This document shows, one piece after another, positions 51,049 to 60,896 of a stretch of 64,000 bases of DNA. The first letter of the stretch is position 1, and every line of letters begins with the position of its first letter. The stretch lies in the NCBI RefSeq assembly GCF_001050515.1, contig NZ_CAHS01000016.1:62001-126000 (forward strand). The letters run 5' to 3'. A program made the translations under genes and the position numbers. The notes beneath the pieces were generated by a model, which was given only the letters and a program-made list of their open reading frames with translations, had not been told where the DNA came from and did no database searches. The stretch is from Erwinia piriflorinigrans CFBP 5888. GTDB lineage: Bacteria > Pseudomonadota > Gammaproteobacteria > Enterobacterales > Enterobacteriaceae.

Positions 51049-52848
51049 TTATTTGCTATCTTTACCGACATGGAGAATAGCAAGGAACGCTTCCTGTGGT
51101 AATTCGACATTACCCACCTGCTTCATGCGTTTCTTACCGTCTTTCTGTTTTTGCAGCAGTTTTTTCTTACGACTGACGTCACCGCCATAACACTTGGCAA
51201 GCACGTTTTTACGTAGCTGCTTCACCGTTGAGCGGGCGATAATATGATTACCGATTGCCGCCTGTATAGCGATATCAAACTGCTGACGCGGGATCAGATC
51301 TTTCATCTTTTCCACCAGCTCACGTCCACGATACTGTGAGTTGTCGCGGTGTGTGATCAACGCCAGTGCATCAACGCGCTCACTGTTAATCAGCACGTCA
51401 ACACGCACCATGTCAGAGGCCGCGAAGTTTTTAAAATTATAGTCCAGTGACGCATAGCCGCGTGATGTCGACTTCAGGCGGTCAAAGAAGTCGAGTACCA
51501 CTTCAGCCATCGGGATCTCATAGGTCAACGCCACCTGGTTACCGTGGTAAACCATGTTGGTCTGCACGCCGCGTTTTTCGATGCACAGCGTGATAACGTT
51601 ACCCAGATACTCCTGCGGCAGCAGCATATGACACTCGGCGATGGGCTCACGCAGCTCTTCGATATTATTGAGCGGCGGTAACTTGCCCGGGCTGTCAACG
51701 TAAATGGTCTCGCCTTCGGTGGTCTGAACTTCATACACCACGGTGGGTGCGGTGGTGATCAGTTCAAGATCGTACTCACGCTCCAGGCGCTCCTGAATGA
51801 TCTCCATATGTAGCAGACCCAGGAAGCCGCAGCGGAAGCCGAAGCCCAGCGCTGTGGAGCTTTCCGGTTCGTAGAACAGTGAGGCATCATTGAGGCTCAA
51901 TTTGCCCAGCGCATCGCGGAAAGCTTCATAATCATCAGAGCTGATCGGGAACAGGCCGGCATAAACCTGCGGCTTCACCTTTTTGAAGCCGGGTAACGCT
52001 TTTTCCGCCGGATGACGTGCCAGCGTCAGGGTATCGCCCACCGGCGCACCGAGGATATCTTTGATGGCGCAGACCAGCCAGCCCACTTCGCCGCAGTTCA
52101 ATACGTCGGTATCGACGCGTTTTGGCGTGAAGATCCCTAAACGATCGGCGTTATAAATCTGGCCGGTACTCATGACCTTGATTTTTTCGCCCTTGCGCAT
52201 GGTGCCGTTTTTAATACGCACCAGCGACACCACACCCAGATAGTTATCAAACCAGGAGTCGATGATCAGCGCCTGCAACGGGCTTTCAGGATCGCCTTCC
52301 GGTGGCGGAATATCCCGCACCAGACGCTCCAGCACTTCGGGTACGCCAACGCCGGTTTTGGCCGAGCAGCGCACCGCGTCAGTGGCATCAATGCCGACGA
52401 TATCTTCAATTTCTTGCGATACGCGATCCGGATCGGCCGCCGGCAGGTCGATTTTATTCAGTACCGGTACGACTTCCAGATCCATTTCCATCGCGGTGTA
52501 GCAGTTGGCCAGCGTCTGGGCTTCCACGCCCTGCCCGGCATCAACGACCAGCAGTGCGCCTTCGCAGGCCGCCAGCGAACGGGACACTTCATAGGAGAAG
52601 TCTACGTGGCCCGGCGTGTCGATAAAATTGAGCTGGTAAGTCTCACCGTCTTTCGCATGGTAATCGAGGGTGACGCTTTGCGCTTTGATAGTAATGCCAC
52701 GCTCACGCTCTAAATCCATTGAGTCCAGCACCTGGGCAGCCATTTCACGCTCGGTCAGACCGCCGCAGATTTGGATCAGGCGGTCAGAGAGCGTTGACTT
52801 GCCGTGGTCAATGTGGGCGATGATTGAAAAGTTTCTTATATGCTTCAT
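51049..52848 (-). CDS. lepA: elongation factor 4 (LepA)
   Basis: 599 residues, the E. coli length. GTPase motifs [18 protein letters not shown] and NKIDLP, then EF-G-like domains and the LepA-specific C-terminal domain ([18 protein letters not shown]). It is a ribosome-associated GTPase affecting elongation and initiation. It heads the lepA-lepB unit; the accessory islet with the Q-like gene lies just upstream. Confidence 0.97.
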   Translation of the reverse strand: MKHIRNFSIIAHIDHGKSTLSDRLIQICGGLTEREMAAQVLDSMDLERERGITIKAQSVTLDYHAKDGETYQLNFIDTPGHVDFSYEVSRSLAACEGALLVVDAGQGVEAQTLANCYTAMEMDLEVVPVLNKIDLPAADPDRVSQEIEDIVGIDATDAVRCSAKTGVGVPEVLERLVRDIPPPEGDPESPLQALIIDSWFDNYLGVVSLVRIKNGTMRKGEKIKVMSTGQIYNADRLGIFTPKRVDTDVLNCGEVGWLVCAIKDILGAPVGDTLTLARHPAEKALPGFKKVKPQVYAGLFPISSDDYEAFRDALGKLSLNDASLFYEPESSTALGFGFRCGFLGLLHMEIIQERLEREYDLELITTAPTVVYEVQTTEGETIYVDSPGKLPPLNNIEELREPIAECHMLLPQEYLGNVITLCIEKRGVQTNMVYHGNQVALTYEIPMAEVVLDFFDRLKSTSRGYASLDYNFKNFAASDMVRVDVLINSERVDALALITHRDNSQYRGRELVEKMKDLIPRQQFDIAIQAAIGNHIIARSTVKQLRKNVLAKCYGGDVSRKKKLLQKQKDGKKRMKQVGNVELPQEAFLAILHVGKDSK

Positions 52849-53025
52849 TTATATGAATTTTATTCGCAAGTTGAATCGTTCGTTTCTGCGCAGTGGATAC
52901 GGCTTTGGACATTTCTATCATTGCACCCACCATCAATGTGCCAGCATATTACACTGTTAGCTTCGCTCACGAAAGAATACAAGGCAACAAGCGCATAAAC
53001 TAAATAGCCACGGGGTTTTACAAAG

Positions 53026-53063
53026 AAGCGCCGGGTGAGTCTGGTGACAGACACCAGGCGCTT
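53026..53063 (-). terminator. long imperfect hairpin after the halovibrin-like gene
   Basis: AAGCGCC and GGCGCTT enclose GTCTG / CAGAC with small bulges, making a 38-base stem-loop about 65 bases beyond the stop at 53129. On the minus strand it is followed by CTTTG only, so termination strength is uncertain. Confidence 0.45.
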
Positions 53064-53128
53064 ATTGCTCGCGAATGGGCATCCTCTGTTCCACTCGCGT
53101 CTTGCCATCTTTAAGAAAATCTCACGAC

Positions 53129-53989
53129 TTATTTAATCGCCTGATCGGCCTCCCGATAGTTGAATTTGGCATCGGAAGATAATGACGTCGGTAGTGTTAG
53201 CCTGATTACAGGCACGACCTGGCCGCTTTGCTGATAGAAATCGCGTTGATCGTGCTGAGCATTTTTCAACCCTCCATCAATATAAAAAAAAGCCTGGAGG
53301 GGGAGCGCTCCCGATATACCAGGCGACCAGCTGGCCAGCCGGAGCTCATTTTGAATCGTCAGAAATGCATTACCCATCAGGTCTCTGGCCAGTATTGACT
53401 GATAAAAATAGTGGCCATTTTCAGACGCACTTTCCTGCGTATCGAAACCACACTGATGCTGCTGTGGATTATGAGCGGTGCTTTTGTAGTGCTGATACCA
53501 GTCATGGGCAGTGCGGATGCCCATCGTCCGGCATGAGCGACTCGAATCGGGATAAGAGGCGTGATAGCCGCACCCTTTGTTATCACGGTTCACCGTATCC
53601 GCATCCACCGGGAATGAGCACAGTACCTCAATCTGATATTTATCCGACGGAGCCTTATTATGCGGGTAGAAAATCATGCCATTTTTATAGCCATACGCCA
53701 GTCGGGTGAACTTTGCATCCTTTCTGAGGTAAGAAAACGACACGCCGCCGCTGACCTGCGACTGCGGGCTGGGGTCCCATGAGTGATAGTGATCCGAAGT
53801 GGCGGTTGCGCGTAGCAATACCCCGGAACATAAAAATGCGGGTTTGTTTTCGCTGCCGCAATTTTTTGCGTCGTTATAGTAATTCTCGGTGATCTCGTGA
53901 GCCGTTCTGGGTGGTGTCACGACTGATGCAACCTCAGAGGAGAAGGCAAGCGCAGAGGCTGCCAAGAGTAACTTAGCATTGATGGTCAT
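53129..53989 (-). CDS. secreted halovibrin-like protein (HvnA/HvnC-type family)
   Basis: About 286 residues. The N-terminus MTINAKLLLAASALAFSS is a signal peptide, so the protein is exported. The body shows CSGVLLRATATSDHYHSWDPSP, GGVSFSYLRKD, LAYGYKNGMIFYP and IEVLCSFPVDADTVNR, with several cysteines. I recall this pattern from secreted 'halovibrin' proteins of Vibrio and Pseudomonas, but that match is from memory and the activity is not certain. It lies downstream of a phage Q-type gene and two terminators, the usual place of phage-carried toxins. The start at 53989 is chosen for the signal peptide. Confidence 0.55.
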   Translation of the reverse strand: MTINAKLLLAASALAFSSEVASVVTPPRTAHEITENYYNDAKNCGSENKPAFLCSGVLLRATATSDHYHSWDPSPQSQVSGGVSFSYLRKDAKFTRLAYGYKNGMIFYPHNKAPSDKYQIEVLCSFPVDADTVNRDNKGCGYHASYPDSSRSCRTMGIRTAHDWYQHYKSTAHNPQQHQCGFDTQESASENGHYFYQSILARDLMGNAFLTIQNELRLASWSPGISGALPLQAFFYIDGGLKNAQHDQRDFYQQSGQVVPVIRLTLPTSLSSDAKFNYREADQAIK

Positions 53990-54096
53990 AGGTTTAATTG
54001 CCTTTATTGAGATGTTGATGTGTAGCCGCACTGAGCGGTAAAAACGGCGCTGAACACCGACAGACTGAAGGAGTCTGAAGAGTGAATTTCAGGCAC

Positions 54097-54123
54097 AAAA
54101 AAGCCCCGGAAGAAGCCGGGGCT
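54097..54123 (-). terminator. second of two tandem terminators between Q-like gene and secreted-protein gene
   Basis: On the minus strand AGCCCCGG / CCGGGGCT with a six-base run of T directly after. A strong intrinsic terminator. Confidence 0.85.
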
Positions 54124-54145
54124 GAAAAGCAGGGAGCCAAAAAGC

Positions 54146-54173
54146 AAAAAGGCCCCGCATTTGCGGAGCCTTT
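54146..54173 (-). terminator. first of two tandem terminators downstream of the Q-like gene
   Basis: On the minus strand AAAGGCTCCGC / GCGGGGCCTTTTT with one mismatch and a T tract. It lies about 100 bases past the Q-like stop. Confidence 0.85.
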
Positions 54174-54272
54174 AAGTCGGTGGCGACAATTCAGATACTG
54201 AAATCCCACTCTGGGTCGATAATTATCCATTTTTATGCACAATTCAACCTGTTTCGATCAATATTTAACCTT

Positions 54273-55037
54273 TCAGGCCGTAATTCTGCGAAATTCAGCG
54301 GCGGCCAGCCCGGCCTCAACGTCACATTTAGCGATCAGACGCTGATAATGGGGCTTCCAGTTACGCGACCAGGATGACTGGGTTAATCCCGGCACCAGAC
54401 GTTGAATCGCGCGAAAAACTTGCGCAGACGGCACTGGTCTGAACCCGCGCCCGCCGCAGTACCCGCAGACTTTATCTACCGAGGCCCCCTGCCGTTTCGA
54501 TACGGCAATATCGCTTACTCTGCCACTGCCGTTACAGCGACAACGAATACTGACCGTCCCTCTGCCGTGACAGTTTGTGCAGCCTTTTCCACCCTGCTGC
54601 GATTTGCGACCGGTCGCGTGCGATACGGCATTGCCAGAAGTCAGGTTGACGACGAACTCCGGGATATTCACCCTGTGTCCAAGACAGACTCCGCACGGGC
54701 TACGGTCGGCAGCAGAACGTGAGTAATCCTGCCAGGCAAAGATGGCCAAAATCCTCATGCATTGAGCCACTTTACGGCCTGCTGCTTTAGTGAGTAACGG
54801 CGAAGCGGTCTTGCTCGCGTAGCACGTCAGTTGATTAATCACCTCTTCACTCGCCTGCTGACTCATGCCCGTCTTACCCAGCCAGACATTGACACCCAAA
54901 CGCGTTCTGGCCTGACAGATTGCCAGTGCCGCCATCACGTCGGCGGGACTCAGTCTTTCAGTACTGGTCGAGCAGGCGCCGTCAATGATGGCCTGCCCTT
55001 TCGGGTTAAAATAATTTAGTGCTTTTTCGATTTTCAT
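54273..55037 (-). CDS. phage late-gene antiterminator Q-like protein
   Basis: 254 residues. The C-terminal half carries DnaJ-like zinc motifs CGVCLGHR, CTNCHGRG, CRCNGSG and CGYCGGRG followed by PVPSAQVFRAIQRL, the pattern of the lambdoid antitermination (Antiterm, Q) family. Q proteins bind near a late promoter and let RNA polymerase pass terminators. Here there are no other phage genes, but two strong terminators and a secreted-protein gene lie directly downstream on the same strand. Either a decayed prophage or a co-opted control unit. Confidence 0.8.
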   Translation of the reverse strand: MKIEKALNYFNPKGQAIIDGACSTSTERLSPADVMAALAICQARTRLGVNVWLGKTGMSQQASEEVINQLTCYASKTASPLLTKAAGRKVAQCMRILAIFAWQDYSRSAADRSPCGVCLGHRVNIPEFVVNLTSGNAVSHATGRKSQQGGKGCTNCHGRGTVSIRCRCNGSGRVSDIAVSKRQGASVDKVCGYCGGRGFRPVPSAQVFRAIQRLVPGLTQSSWSRNWKPHYQRLIAKCDVEAGLAAAEFRRITA

Positions 55038-55247
55038 TGCCAGCTCCCTACCAAGTATCGACGTACCGGGTACGCTTTCCCCAACCGCACTGAAGAGAAT
55101 ACCTCCAGTTTCGACAGGTTTAATTTATCGATCTCTCTGTATATGCGCCGATCAAAAGTTGAAGCCAGGCAGATAAAATGTATTGTTCTTACGCGGGGTA
55201 AGGTGAGGAGAGGCGTGGGAGCAAGCAGAGGGGAATGCGAAACCCCA

Positions 55248-55269
55248 CCCGCGCAGGCTGATGCGCGGG
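55248..55269 (-). terminator. hairpin after rseC
   Basis: CCCGCGCA / TGCGCGGG around a six-base loop, 15 bases past the rseC stop. There is little T tract, so it may act as an RNA 3'-end stabiliser more than a terminator. Confidence 0.5.
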
Positions 55270-55283
55270 CAGGAGGTCAATCA

Positions 55284-55748
55284 TCAGCTATCGCTGGAAA
55301 CACGTAACACGTCAGGCGGCAGCGCTACGCTGAGAATAACCGGCTGAAACGAAGCGGAACGCCCCAGCAAACCGGAGATGCCTTTAGCAAGAATAAAACC
55401 ACCGACGCCGCCCAACAGCGCACCGCTGGCAGCCGCCAAATCGCTGTGAAACAGCATCTGAAACACGCCAGCCAGAGCAAATAATCCGATTAATGGCGTC
55501 ATATAGACCAAAAAAGCCGAACTGAGCAGGCTGGCTTCAGCAATGCCCAGCTCAATACGTTGACCGGGAATAAGCGGTTCCGAGCTGGCGATTTTCATCA
55601 CATGCGCATTTTTTGGCCCCAGCTTCTCAAGCATATGGCTGCCGCAGCCCTTACGCGCTGAGCAGCTGTTACAGGAGGTTTTCATCTCGGCGTGCAGCGT
55701 AGCAATACCATTCTGCCACGACACCACCGTTGCCCATTCTTTCATCAT
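55284..55748 (-). CDS. rseC: SoxR-reducing system protein RseC
   Basis: 154 residues. Four cysteines in CNSCSARKGCG near the N-terminus, then two membrane helices (LLSSAFLVYMTPLIGLFALAGVF and LLGGVGGFILAKGI). RseC belongs to the system that reduces SoxR in E. coli and is the last gene of the rpoE operon. The start overlaps the rseB stop (ATGA). Confidence 0.94.
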   Translation of the reverse strand: MMKEWATVVSWQNGIATLHAEMKTSCNSCSARKGCGSHMLEKLGPKNAHVMKIASSEPLIPGQRIELGIAEASLLSSAFLVYMTPLIGLFALAGVFQMLFHSDLAAASGALLGGVGGFILAKGISGLLGRSASFQPVILSVALPPDVLRVSSDS

Positions 55749-56701
55749 GGCGCGGTTCCTAAAGTAATACTGTCAGCAATGCGTTTTGCCGTCGCAGGGG
55801 GAATTTCACCTACGACGGTAATTTCCGCATTATTACGCACTTCAGTTTGCATAGTACGACGTCCGGTGCGCAACAGCTGGGGCGAACTGGTCTTATCTGC
55901 CAGCGTGACGTTAACAGAGAAGGTAAACAGACCGTCGGAGAAGAGACGTGATTCTACCGGGCGGTCAAGTGAAGGGAGCTGACGGCGGCTTTGTGCCACC
56001 TCTTTCATCCCTGCCGGCAGCCACCCGGCTTGCCATTTGAAGGTAAAGGTGTTGCCCTTAGGCAGCGATAGCACCGCAGGCAATTTGGCGTTTTCCAGCC
56101 CCTGCATCATCTTACTCACACCTTCATCCACGGCAAAGCTCACCACCCGATACTGTTCTAGCGTTTCACCGTCCCGATCGAGCAGATCGGCGCGCAGGGG
56201 AAGCCTGGTTTCACTGTCCAGCCAGACAATATAGCCATAGCGAGTGCCGTCACGCGGCACAATACGAATCACCTCACACAGCTGATCGGCAATGCGCATG
56301 CGGCCGACCGAGACAAAATCATAGGCCGCAGAAAGCTGGTTGAAATCGGCATAGATCACCGAAGGCAGTGAATCGACGATATGGTCGCCCTGCATGGTGA
56401 AAGGCTCCAGACCGGACTCAAAATAGCTGACTTCGTTGCCGCGCTGAATGATTTCCCGGCGTGGGCCATCCATCTGCAACAGCTGGGCAAAGACCTTGTT
56501 GTTGATGACGGCGTGGCGATAACGCAGAGACTCAATGCCCAAACGTGAAACGTTAATATAGGCAAGTTCGTAACTGAGAGACTGGCTGGCCTGTTTCATC
56601 TGTTGTAACAGCGCCCCGGACTGCACGGGTGCAGCCGGGGCGACAGAAGAGAACATCAGGCTACCAGCCATAAGGCTGACGGCGCACCAAAGCGGCTTCA
56701 T
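55745..56701 (-). CDS. rseB: sigma-E regulatory protein RseB
   Basis: 318 residues. Signal peptide LWCAVSLMAGSLMFSSVAPA, then the LolA-like and small C-terminal domains of RseB. In the periplasm it binds RseA and senses mislocalised lipopolysaccharide and lipoproteins, delaying cleavage of RseA by DegS. It follows rseA by two bases. Confidence 0.95.
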   Translation of the reverse strand: MKPLWCAVSLMAGSLMFSSVAPAAPVQSGALLQQMKQASQSLSYELAYINVSRLGIESLRYRHAVINNKVFAQLLQMDGPRREIIQRGNEVSYFESGLEPFTMQGDHIVDSLPSVIYADFNQLSAAYDFVSVGRMRIADQLCEVIRIVPRDGTRYGYIVWLDSETRLPLRADLLDRDGETLEQYRVVSFAVDEGVSKMMQGLENAKLPAVLSLPKGNTFTFKWQAGWLPAGMKEVAQSRRQLPSLDRPVESRLFSDGLFTFSVNVTLADKTSSPQLLRTGRRTMQTEVRNNAEITVVGEIPPATAKRIADSITLGTAP

Positions 56702-56703
56702 TG

Positions 56704-57357
56704 CTACGGCTGCATTCCTAATGACTGATTACCGGGAACCTGTGTAGCAGCCTGCTGCTGGTTGGAACCCTGGCCAAACTGCAACTGTTGCGCGTTCAGG
56801 CGACGTTGCAGCTCATAGTCCTGCAACATGGCATTGACGCGCAAGCGCTGATCCTGAACCTGCTGACTAGTATTGTTCAAGCTGGAGTTCATGCTGTCGG
56901 TTGGAACACCTAAACTGACCGGCGAAGCCTGTCCCATCATTGGCAGCGTGTTAAACACTGGCGCGTCAGATGAGTGCCCGATAACCGGCTTGTTATATTG
57001 CTGTACTCCAACAATCACCGCGAGAGAAACGCAGGCAGCAACGCCGACCTGAGTAATCTGAGCTGCCCACGGACGAACCTTAGCCCAGAACGGCATAGCA
57101 GCCACCTGTTCAGGCTGCGGCTGTGCTTCCGGGATCAGTTGGGTGATATTTTTTGCTGGCTCATTTTCGATAGCGGCCGCCACACGAGAAGCGATATCAA
57201 AATCGAGCCGAGCCGGGATATCACCACGCAGCGTATCGCGGATCAGATGATAGCTTTCCCAATTTTTTTGCAGTACGACATCACTGGACAACGCTGACAT
57301 CAGCTCATTGTCAACCGTTTCACCGTCCATCAAAGCGGAAAGTTGTTCTTTCTGCAT
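56704..57357 (-). CDS. rseA: anti-sigma-E factor RseA
   Basis: 217 residues. The N-terminal cytoplasmic domain MQKEQLSALMDGETVDNELM binds sigma-E. A single membrane helix (VGVACVSLAVIVGVQQY) and a periplasmic Gln-rich tail follow. The tail is the target of DegS and RseB. It lies 30 bases after rpoE, with the usual operon order. Confidence 0.95.
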   Translation of the reverse strand: MQKEQLSALMDGETVDNELMSALSSDVVLQKNWESYHLIRDTLRGDIPARLDFDIASRVAAAIENEPAKNITQLIPEAQPQPEQVAAMPFWAKVRPWAAQITQVGVAACVSLAVIVGVQQYNKPVIGHSSDAPVFNTLPMMGQASPVSLGVPTDSMNSSLNNTSQQVQDQRLRVNAMLQDYELQRRLNAQQLQFGQGSNQQQAATQVPGNQSLGMQP

Positions 57358-57387
57358 ACCTCAATACCCTTCCTGTGTCCGCTATCG

Positions 57388-57963
57388 CTAGCGTTGGATA
57401 AGTGGTTGAATTTTGTTATCTATAGCCTCACGGGCACGAAAAATACGGGAACGAACCGTACCCACCGGGCAATCCATGATAACGGCTATTTCTTCGTAAC
57501 TCAGGCCATCGAGTTCACGCAGGGTGATAGCCATACGCAAATCTTCGGGTAATGTCTCAATGGTCCGAAAAACGATCTTTCTCAATTCGTCTGACAACAT
57601 TAAGTTCTCAGGGTTCGATATTTCTTTTAGCGCCCCTGCACTTTCGAAATTTTCAGCATCGATAGCATCCACATCGCTGGTGGGTGGGCGTCGCCCCTGA
57701 GCTACCAGATAATTTTTGGCCGTGTTGACGGCAATCCGATAGAGCCAGGTATAGAAAGCGCTGTCGCCCCGGAATGATTCCAGCGCACGATAGGCTTTTA
57801 TAAACGACTCTTGTACTACATCTGGTACGTCTCCTGACGGGACATAGCGGGACACCAGACTCGCCACTTTATGCTGATAGCGAACTACCAGTAAGTTAAA
57901 TGACTTCTGGTCCCCTTTTTGTACCCGTTCAACGAGAACCTGATCCGTTAACTGCTCGCTCAT
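57388..57963 (-). CDS. rpoE: RNA polymerase sigma-E factor
   Basis: 191 residues, identical in length to E. coli RpoE. Region 2 (DVVQESFIKAYRALESFRGDSAFYTWLYRIAVNTAKNYL) and region 4 (ELDGLSYEEIAVIMDCPVGTVRSRIFRAREA) are complete. It directs envelope-stress transcription. The start at 57963 (MSEQLTDQVL) overlaps the stop of a small upstream frame, and a sigma-E promoter is visible upstream. Confidence 0.97.
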   Translation of the reverse strand: MSEQLTDQVLVERVQKGDQKSFNLLVVRYQHKVASLVSRYVPSGDVPDVVQESFIKAYRALESFRGDSAFYTWLYRIAVNTAKNYLVAQGRRPPTSDVDAIDAENFESAGALKEISNPENLMLSDELRKIVFRTIETLPEDLRMAITLRELDGLSYEEIAVIMDCPVGTVRSRIFRAREAIDNKIQPLIQR

Positions 57964-58061
57964 CTGAGGTAAGGTCTCCCCCAATCTTGTTCCACGCGTA
58001 AACGAAATCCTGGTGTTGACTCAATCTTTTCGAGCAAGCGTGCGTTATGAGTCGTTGTCAT
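57960..58061 (-). CDS. rseD: small upstream frame, RseD-like leader peptide
   Basis: A 33-codon frame from ATG 58061 reads MTTTHNARLLEKIESTPGF and ends ...WGRPYLR with a TGA that overlaps the rpoE ATG (ATGA). E. coli has a small gene, rseD, in this place whose translation is coupled to rpoE and is controlled by CsrA. The composition LLEKIESxPGFRxRVEQDWG looks protein-like, so I believe it is real, but its start could lie elsewhere and my memory of the E. coli peptide is partial. Confidence 0.5.
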   Translation of the reverse strand: MTTTHNARLLEKIESTPGFRLRVEQDWGRPYLR

Positions 58062-58073
58062 GCGGAAAGTTCC
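58045..58073 (-). promoter_or_regulatory. sigma-E promoter of the rpoE operon
   Basis: On the minus strand GGAACTT (58067-58073) is followed after 16 bases by TCATAA (58045-58050), close to the sigma-E consensus GGAACTT-N16-TCTAA. This gives the usual autoregulated rpoE promoter. It lies inside the small rseD-like frame. Confidence 0.75.
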
Positions 58074-58404
58074 ATTACGCCATCATTAAGTGTTGTCATC
58101 ATCAGAGATAGAGAAACCTGCTGGTTTTTTTGCATTCTCGCCGATTTCTATTCAGGTTGCTGACGAAAGGTATTCGTGTATCAGCCTGATGACGCCCGCA
58201 GAGTAACGCAACACGCTTCTTATTTCACCTTATAATCACGCAGCCCGAGCAGCGTTCGCGATAGTAAACGCAATAGCGGGCCGATCCTCGTTCTGGTGCC
58301 GCTGCCGAACTGATTCAATTTGCCCTGAAATCTTTTTAGATAGACCTCACGGTACATGAAAATTTTTTTCTGCTTGATTAGCGTGCTATGCTCAGCAAAT
58401 CACC
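58074..58404. other. upstream part of the rpoE-nadB divergent region
   Basis: About 330 bases without a gene. It should contain the housekeeping rpoE promoters and the nadB promoter. I could not assign a clear -10/-35 pair for either. Confidence 0.35.
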
Positions 58405-58422
58405 TGTTTAGTAAATTAAACA
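58405..58422 (+). promoter_or_regulatory. NadR operator at nadB
   Basis: TGTTTAGTAAATTAAACA matches the NadR box TGTTTA-N6-TAAACA exactly. It ends two bases before the nadB start codon, so repression by NadR with NAD is expected. Confidence 0.9.
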
Positions 58423-58424
58423 AA

Positions 58425-60074
58425 ATGACCAATCCTTCTGATTATCTTTGTGATGTGCTGATCGTTGGTAGCGGTGCCGCAGGGCTTTCGCTGGCGCTGC
58501 GTCTGGCGGAAAAACACCAGATTACCGTCCTGAGTAAGGGCCCGGTCAGCGAAGGTTCAACCTTGTATGCCCAGGGAGGCATTGCCGCCGTATTCGCAGA
58601 TAACGACACTATTGAGTCACATATCGAAGATACTCTGATCGCCGGAGATGGGTTATGCGAACCGGCGACCGCCTCGTTTATCGCCAGCAATGCGCGTCAA
58701 TGTGTGCAATGGCTGATTAGACAGGGAGTCCTTTTTGACAAGGACAGCACTGACGGCAGTCAGACTGGTTATCATCTTACGCGTGAAGGCGGCCACAGCC
58801 AGCGCCGCATTCTGCACAGCGCCGATGCCACCGGTAAAGCCGTGGAAACCACGCTGGTAAACCAGGCGCGAAACCATACCAATATTACCCTTATTGAAGA
58901 GAGTAGCGCCATCGACCTGATGGTATCCGACAAAATGGGTCTGCCGGGCGCACGCCGTGTGGTAGGTGCCTGGGTATGGAACCGCCATAGTGAAACGATG
59001 ACAACCTGCCGGGCTCGCGCAGTCGTACTGGCAACCGGAGGGGCGGCAAACGTTTATCAGTACTCGACTAACCCCGATGTCGCCTCCGGTGACGGTATCG
59101 CGATGGCATGGCGTGCAGGCTGTCGGGTGGCTAACCTTGAATTTAACCAGTTCCATCCGACCTGCCTGTTCCATCCCCAGGCGCGCAATTTTCTGCTTAG
59201 CGAAGCGCTACGCGGTGAAGGCGCAGTGCTAAAACGCCCTGACGGCAGTCGTTTTATGCCGGATTTCGATCGGCGCGAGGAACTGGCCCCGCGTGATGTT
59301 GTGGCGCGCGCTATCGATCATGAAATGAAGCGTCTGGACGCAGAGTGTATGTATCTGGATATCAGCCACCGCCCGGCAGAATCGATCCGCGCCCACTTCC
59401 CGACCATATACCAGAAACTCCTGACGCTGGGTCTCGACCTCACCCGCCAGCCGATCCCGATTGTGCCTGCTGCACACTACACCTGCGGCGGCGTGATGGT
59501 CGATCGGCAAGGTCGGACGGATATTAACGGACTCTATGCCATCGGAGAAGTGAGCTATACCGGCCTGCACGGCGCTAACCGTTTGGCGTCGAACTCTCTG
59601 CTGGAGTGTCTGGTCTATGGCTGGTCAGCAGCTGAAGACATTCAGCGCCATCTGCCTGAACTGGCACCGATCGCCAGCCTTCCCGCCTGGGATGCACGCT
59701 GGCTCGATGATTCTGACGAACAGGTGGTGATTCAGCATAACCTGCATGAGCTGCGCTTATTAATGTGGGACTACGTTGGCATCGTTCGTAGCAGCAAACG
59801 GCTGGAGCGCGCCTTGCGGCGCATCACCACGCTACAGGCGGAAATCGATCGCTACTATGTGAATTTCCGCCTCTCCAGCGATCTGCTGGAGCTACGCAAC
59901 CTGGTGCAGGTGGCTGAGCTGATGGTGCGCTGCGCCCTGCAACGCAAAGAGAGCCGGGGCCTGCACTATACGCTCGACTACCCGCAGACAGCGGATGACA
60001 CACGCCCCACTATCCTGCTACCTGATTCAGCGGAAAAGATAGAAATCGCGCGTCAGGCTACAGTGCGCGTCTGA
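58425..60074 (+). CDS. nadB: L-aspartate oxidase
   Basis: 549 residues, FAD enzyme that oxidises L-aspartate to iminoaspartate for NAD synthesis. FAD motif [18 protein letters not shown], then [28 protein letters not shown] and [12 protein letters not shown] as in succinate-dehydrogenase-like flavoproteins. The ATG at 58425 matches the family start and follows the NadR box; the longer upstream frame is rejected. It overlaps convergent trmN6 by 48 bases at the end. Confidence 0.96.
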   Translation: MTNPSDYLCDVLIVGSGAAGLSLALRLAEKHQITVLSKGPVSEGSTLYAQGGIAAVFADNDTIESHIEDTLIAGDGLCEPATASFIASNARQCVQWLIRQGVLFDKDSTDGSQTGYHLTREGGHSQRRILHSADATGKAVETTLVNQARNHTNITLIEESSAIDLMVSDKMGLPGARRVVGAWVWNRHSETMTTCRARAVVLATGGAANVYQYSTNPDVASGDGIAMAWRAGCRVANLEFNQFHPTCLFHPQARNFLLSEALRGEGAVLKRPDGSRFMPDFDRREELAPRDVVARAIDHEMKRLDAECMYLDISHRPAESIRAHFPTIYQKLLTLGLDLTRQPIPIVPAAHYTCGGVMVDRQGRTDINGLYAIGEVSYTGLHGANRLASNSLLECLVYGWSAAEDIQRHLPELAPIASLPAWDARWLDDSDEQVVIQHNLHELRLLMWDYVGIVRSSKRLERALRRITTLQAEIDRYYVNFRLSSDLLELRNLVQVAELMVRCALQRKESRGLHYTLDYPQTADDTRPTILLPDSAEKIEIARQATVRV

Positions 60075-60764
60075 ATACTGCTGGTCTGGCCCACGAATGG
60101 TCATACGATCCAGCAGCTGTTCGCCCGGTTTGGGGGACAGCGCCAGCAGAACACGATTAGGCGGCCGCATGTCGTTGTCGGCGATATCGGTGCGAAAACG
60201 CAGATGCCAGCCGCGCTGCAATGCCTGTTCCACCAGCTTATTACCCGCCGGTTCGGGCAGGATCACACAGAAAAAACCGTCTTCGTCGATCAGATTTTTG
60301 GCACAGCCTAACAGCATCTCATGTGTCAGGCCGCTGGTATAGCGTGCCGCACTCCTTTGTGGCGAAGCGCATTGCGACCCCGGGGAGAAATAAGGGGGAT
60401 TACTGACGATCAGTGAATAGCGGCGCTCGCAACGCTGGGCCCATTCAACAATATCAGCCTGTTGTACATGTACCCTGCCCGGCCAGGGAGATGCCGCTAC
60501 ATTTTCCTGCGCCTGAATAGCGGCCTCTTCATCAAGCTCTACGGCCTCAATCTGTACCTGCTCGGGAGTCCTCTGCGCCAGCATCAGCGCAATCAGTCCG
60601 CTTCCACTGCCAATATCCAGCACACGCTTAGCGTTAGCAACCGGAGCCCAGGCACCAAGCAGCACGCCGTCCGTGCCCACTTTCATCGCACACCGATCGT
60701 GAGCGATAAAAAATTGTTTGAAGGTAAATCCATTAGGACGAAGAATAGCTTTATGTGGTGACAT
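60027..60764 (-). CDS. trmN6: tRNA1(Val) (adenine-37-N6)-methyltransferase (YfiC)
   Basis: 245 residues, class-I SAM methyltransferase. SAM motif [16 protein letters not shown] and the N6-adenine motif NPPYF are present. It methylates A37 of tRNA1-Val. The last 16 codons overlap the 3' end of nadB. Located between nadB and srmB as in E. coli. Confidence 0.94.
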   Translation of the reverse strand: MSPHKAILRPNGFTFKQFFIAHDRCAMKVGTDGVLLGAWAPVANAKRVLDIGSGSGLIALMLAQRTPEQVQIEAVELDEEAAIQAQENVAASPWPGRVHVQQADIVEWAQRCERRYSLIVSNPPYFSPGSQCASPQRSAARYTSGLTHEMLLGCAKNLIDEDGFFCVILPEPAGNKLVEQALQRGWHLRFRTDIADNDMRPPNRVLLALSPKPGEQLLDRMTIRGPDQQYSDAHCSLTRDFYLFR

Positions 60765-60896
60765 TTAACTGACCTGAAAGGGAAACGGCGCTAGCATAGG
60801 ACAATCGCTAACGAAGGAAAAGTTATTAACCCAACACAAACAGATGAAGATCGCGCTCAATCTGTCTATAATCAGCGCCCCAAACTGAGGTAGACC

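Noticed and set aside
53365-53709. Plus-strand frame opposite the halovibrin-like gene
   Set aside because: No ribosome site or motif; the minus-strand protein has a signal peptide and coherent composition.
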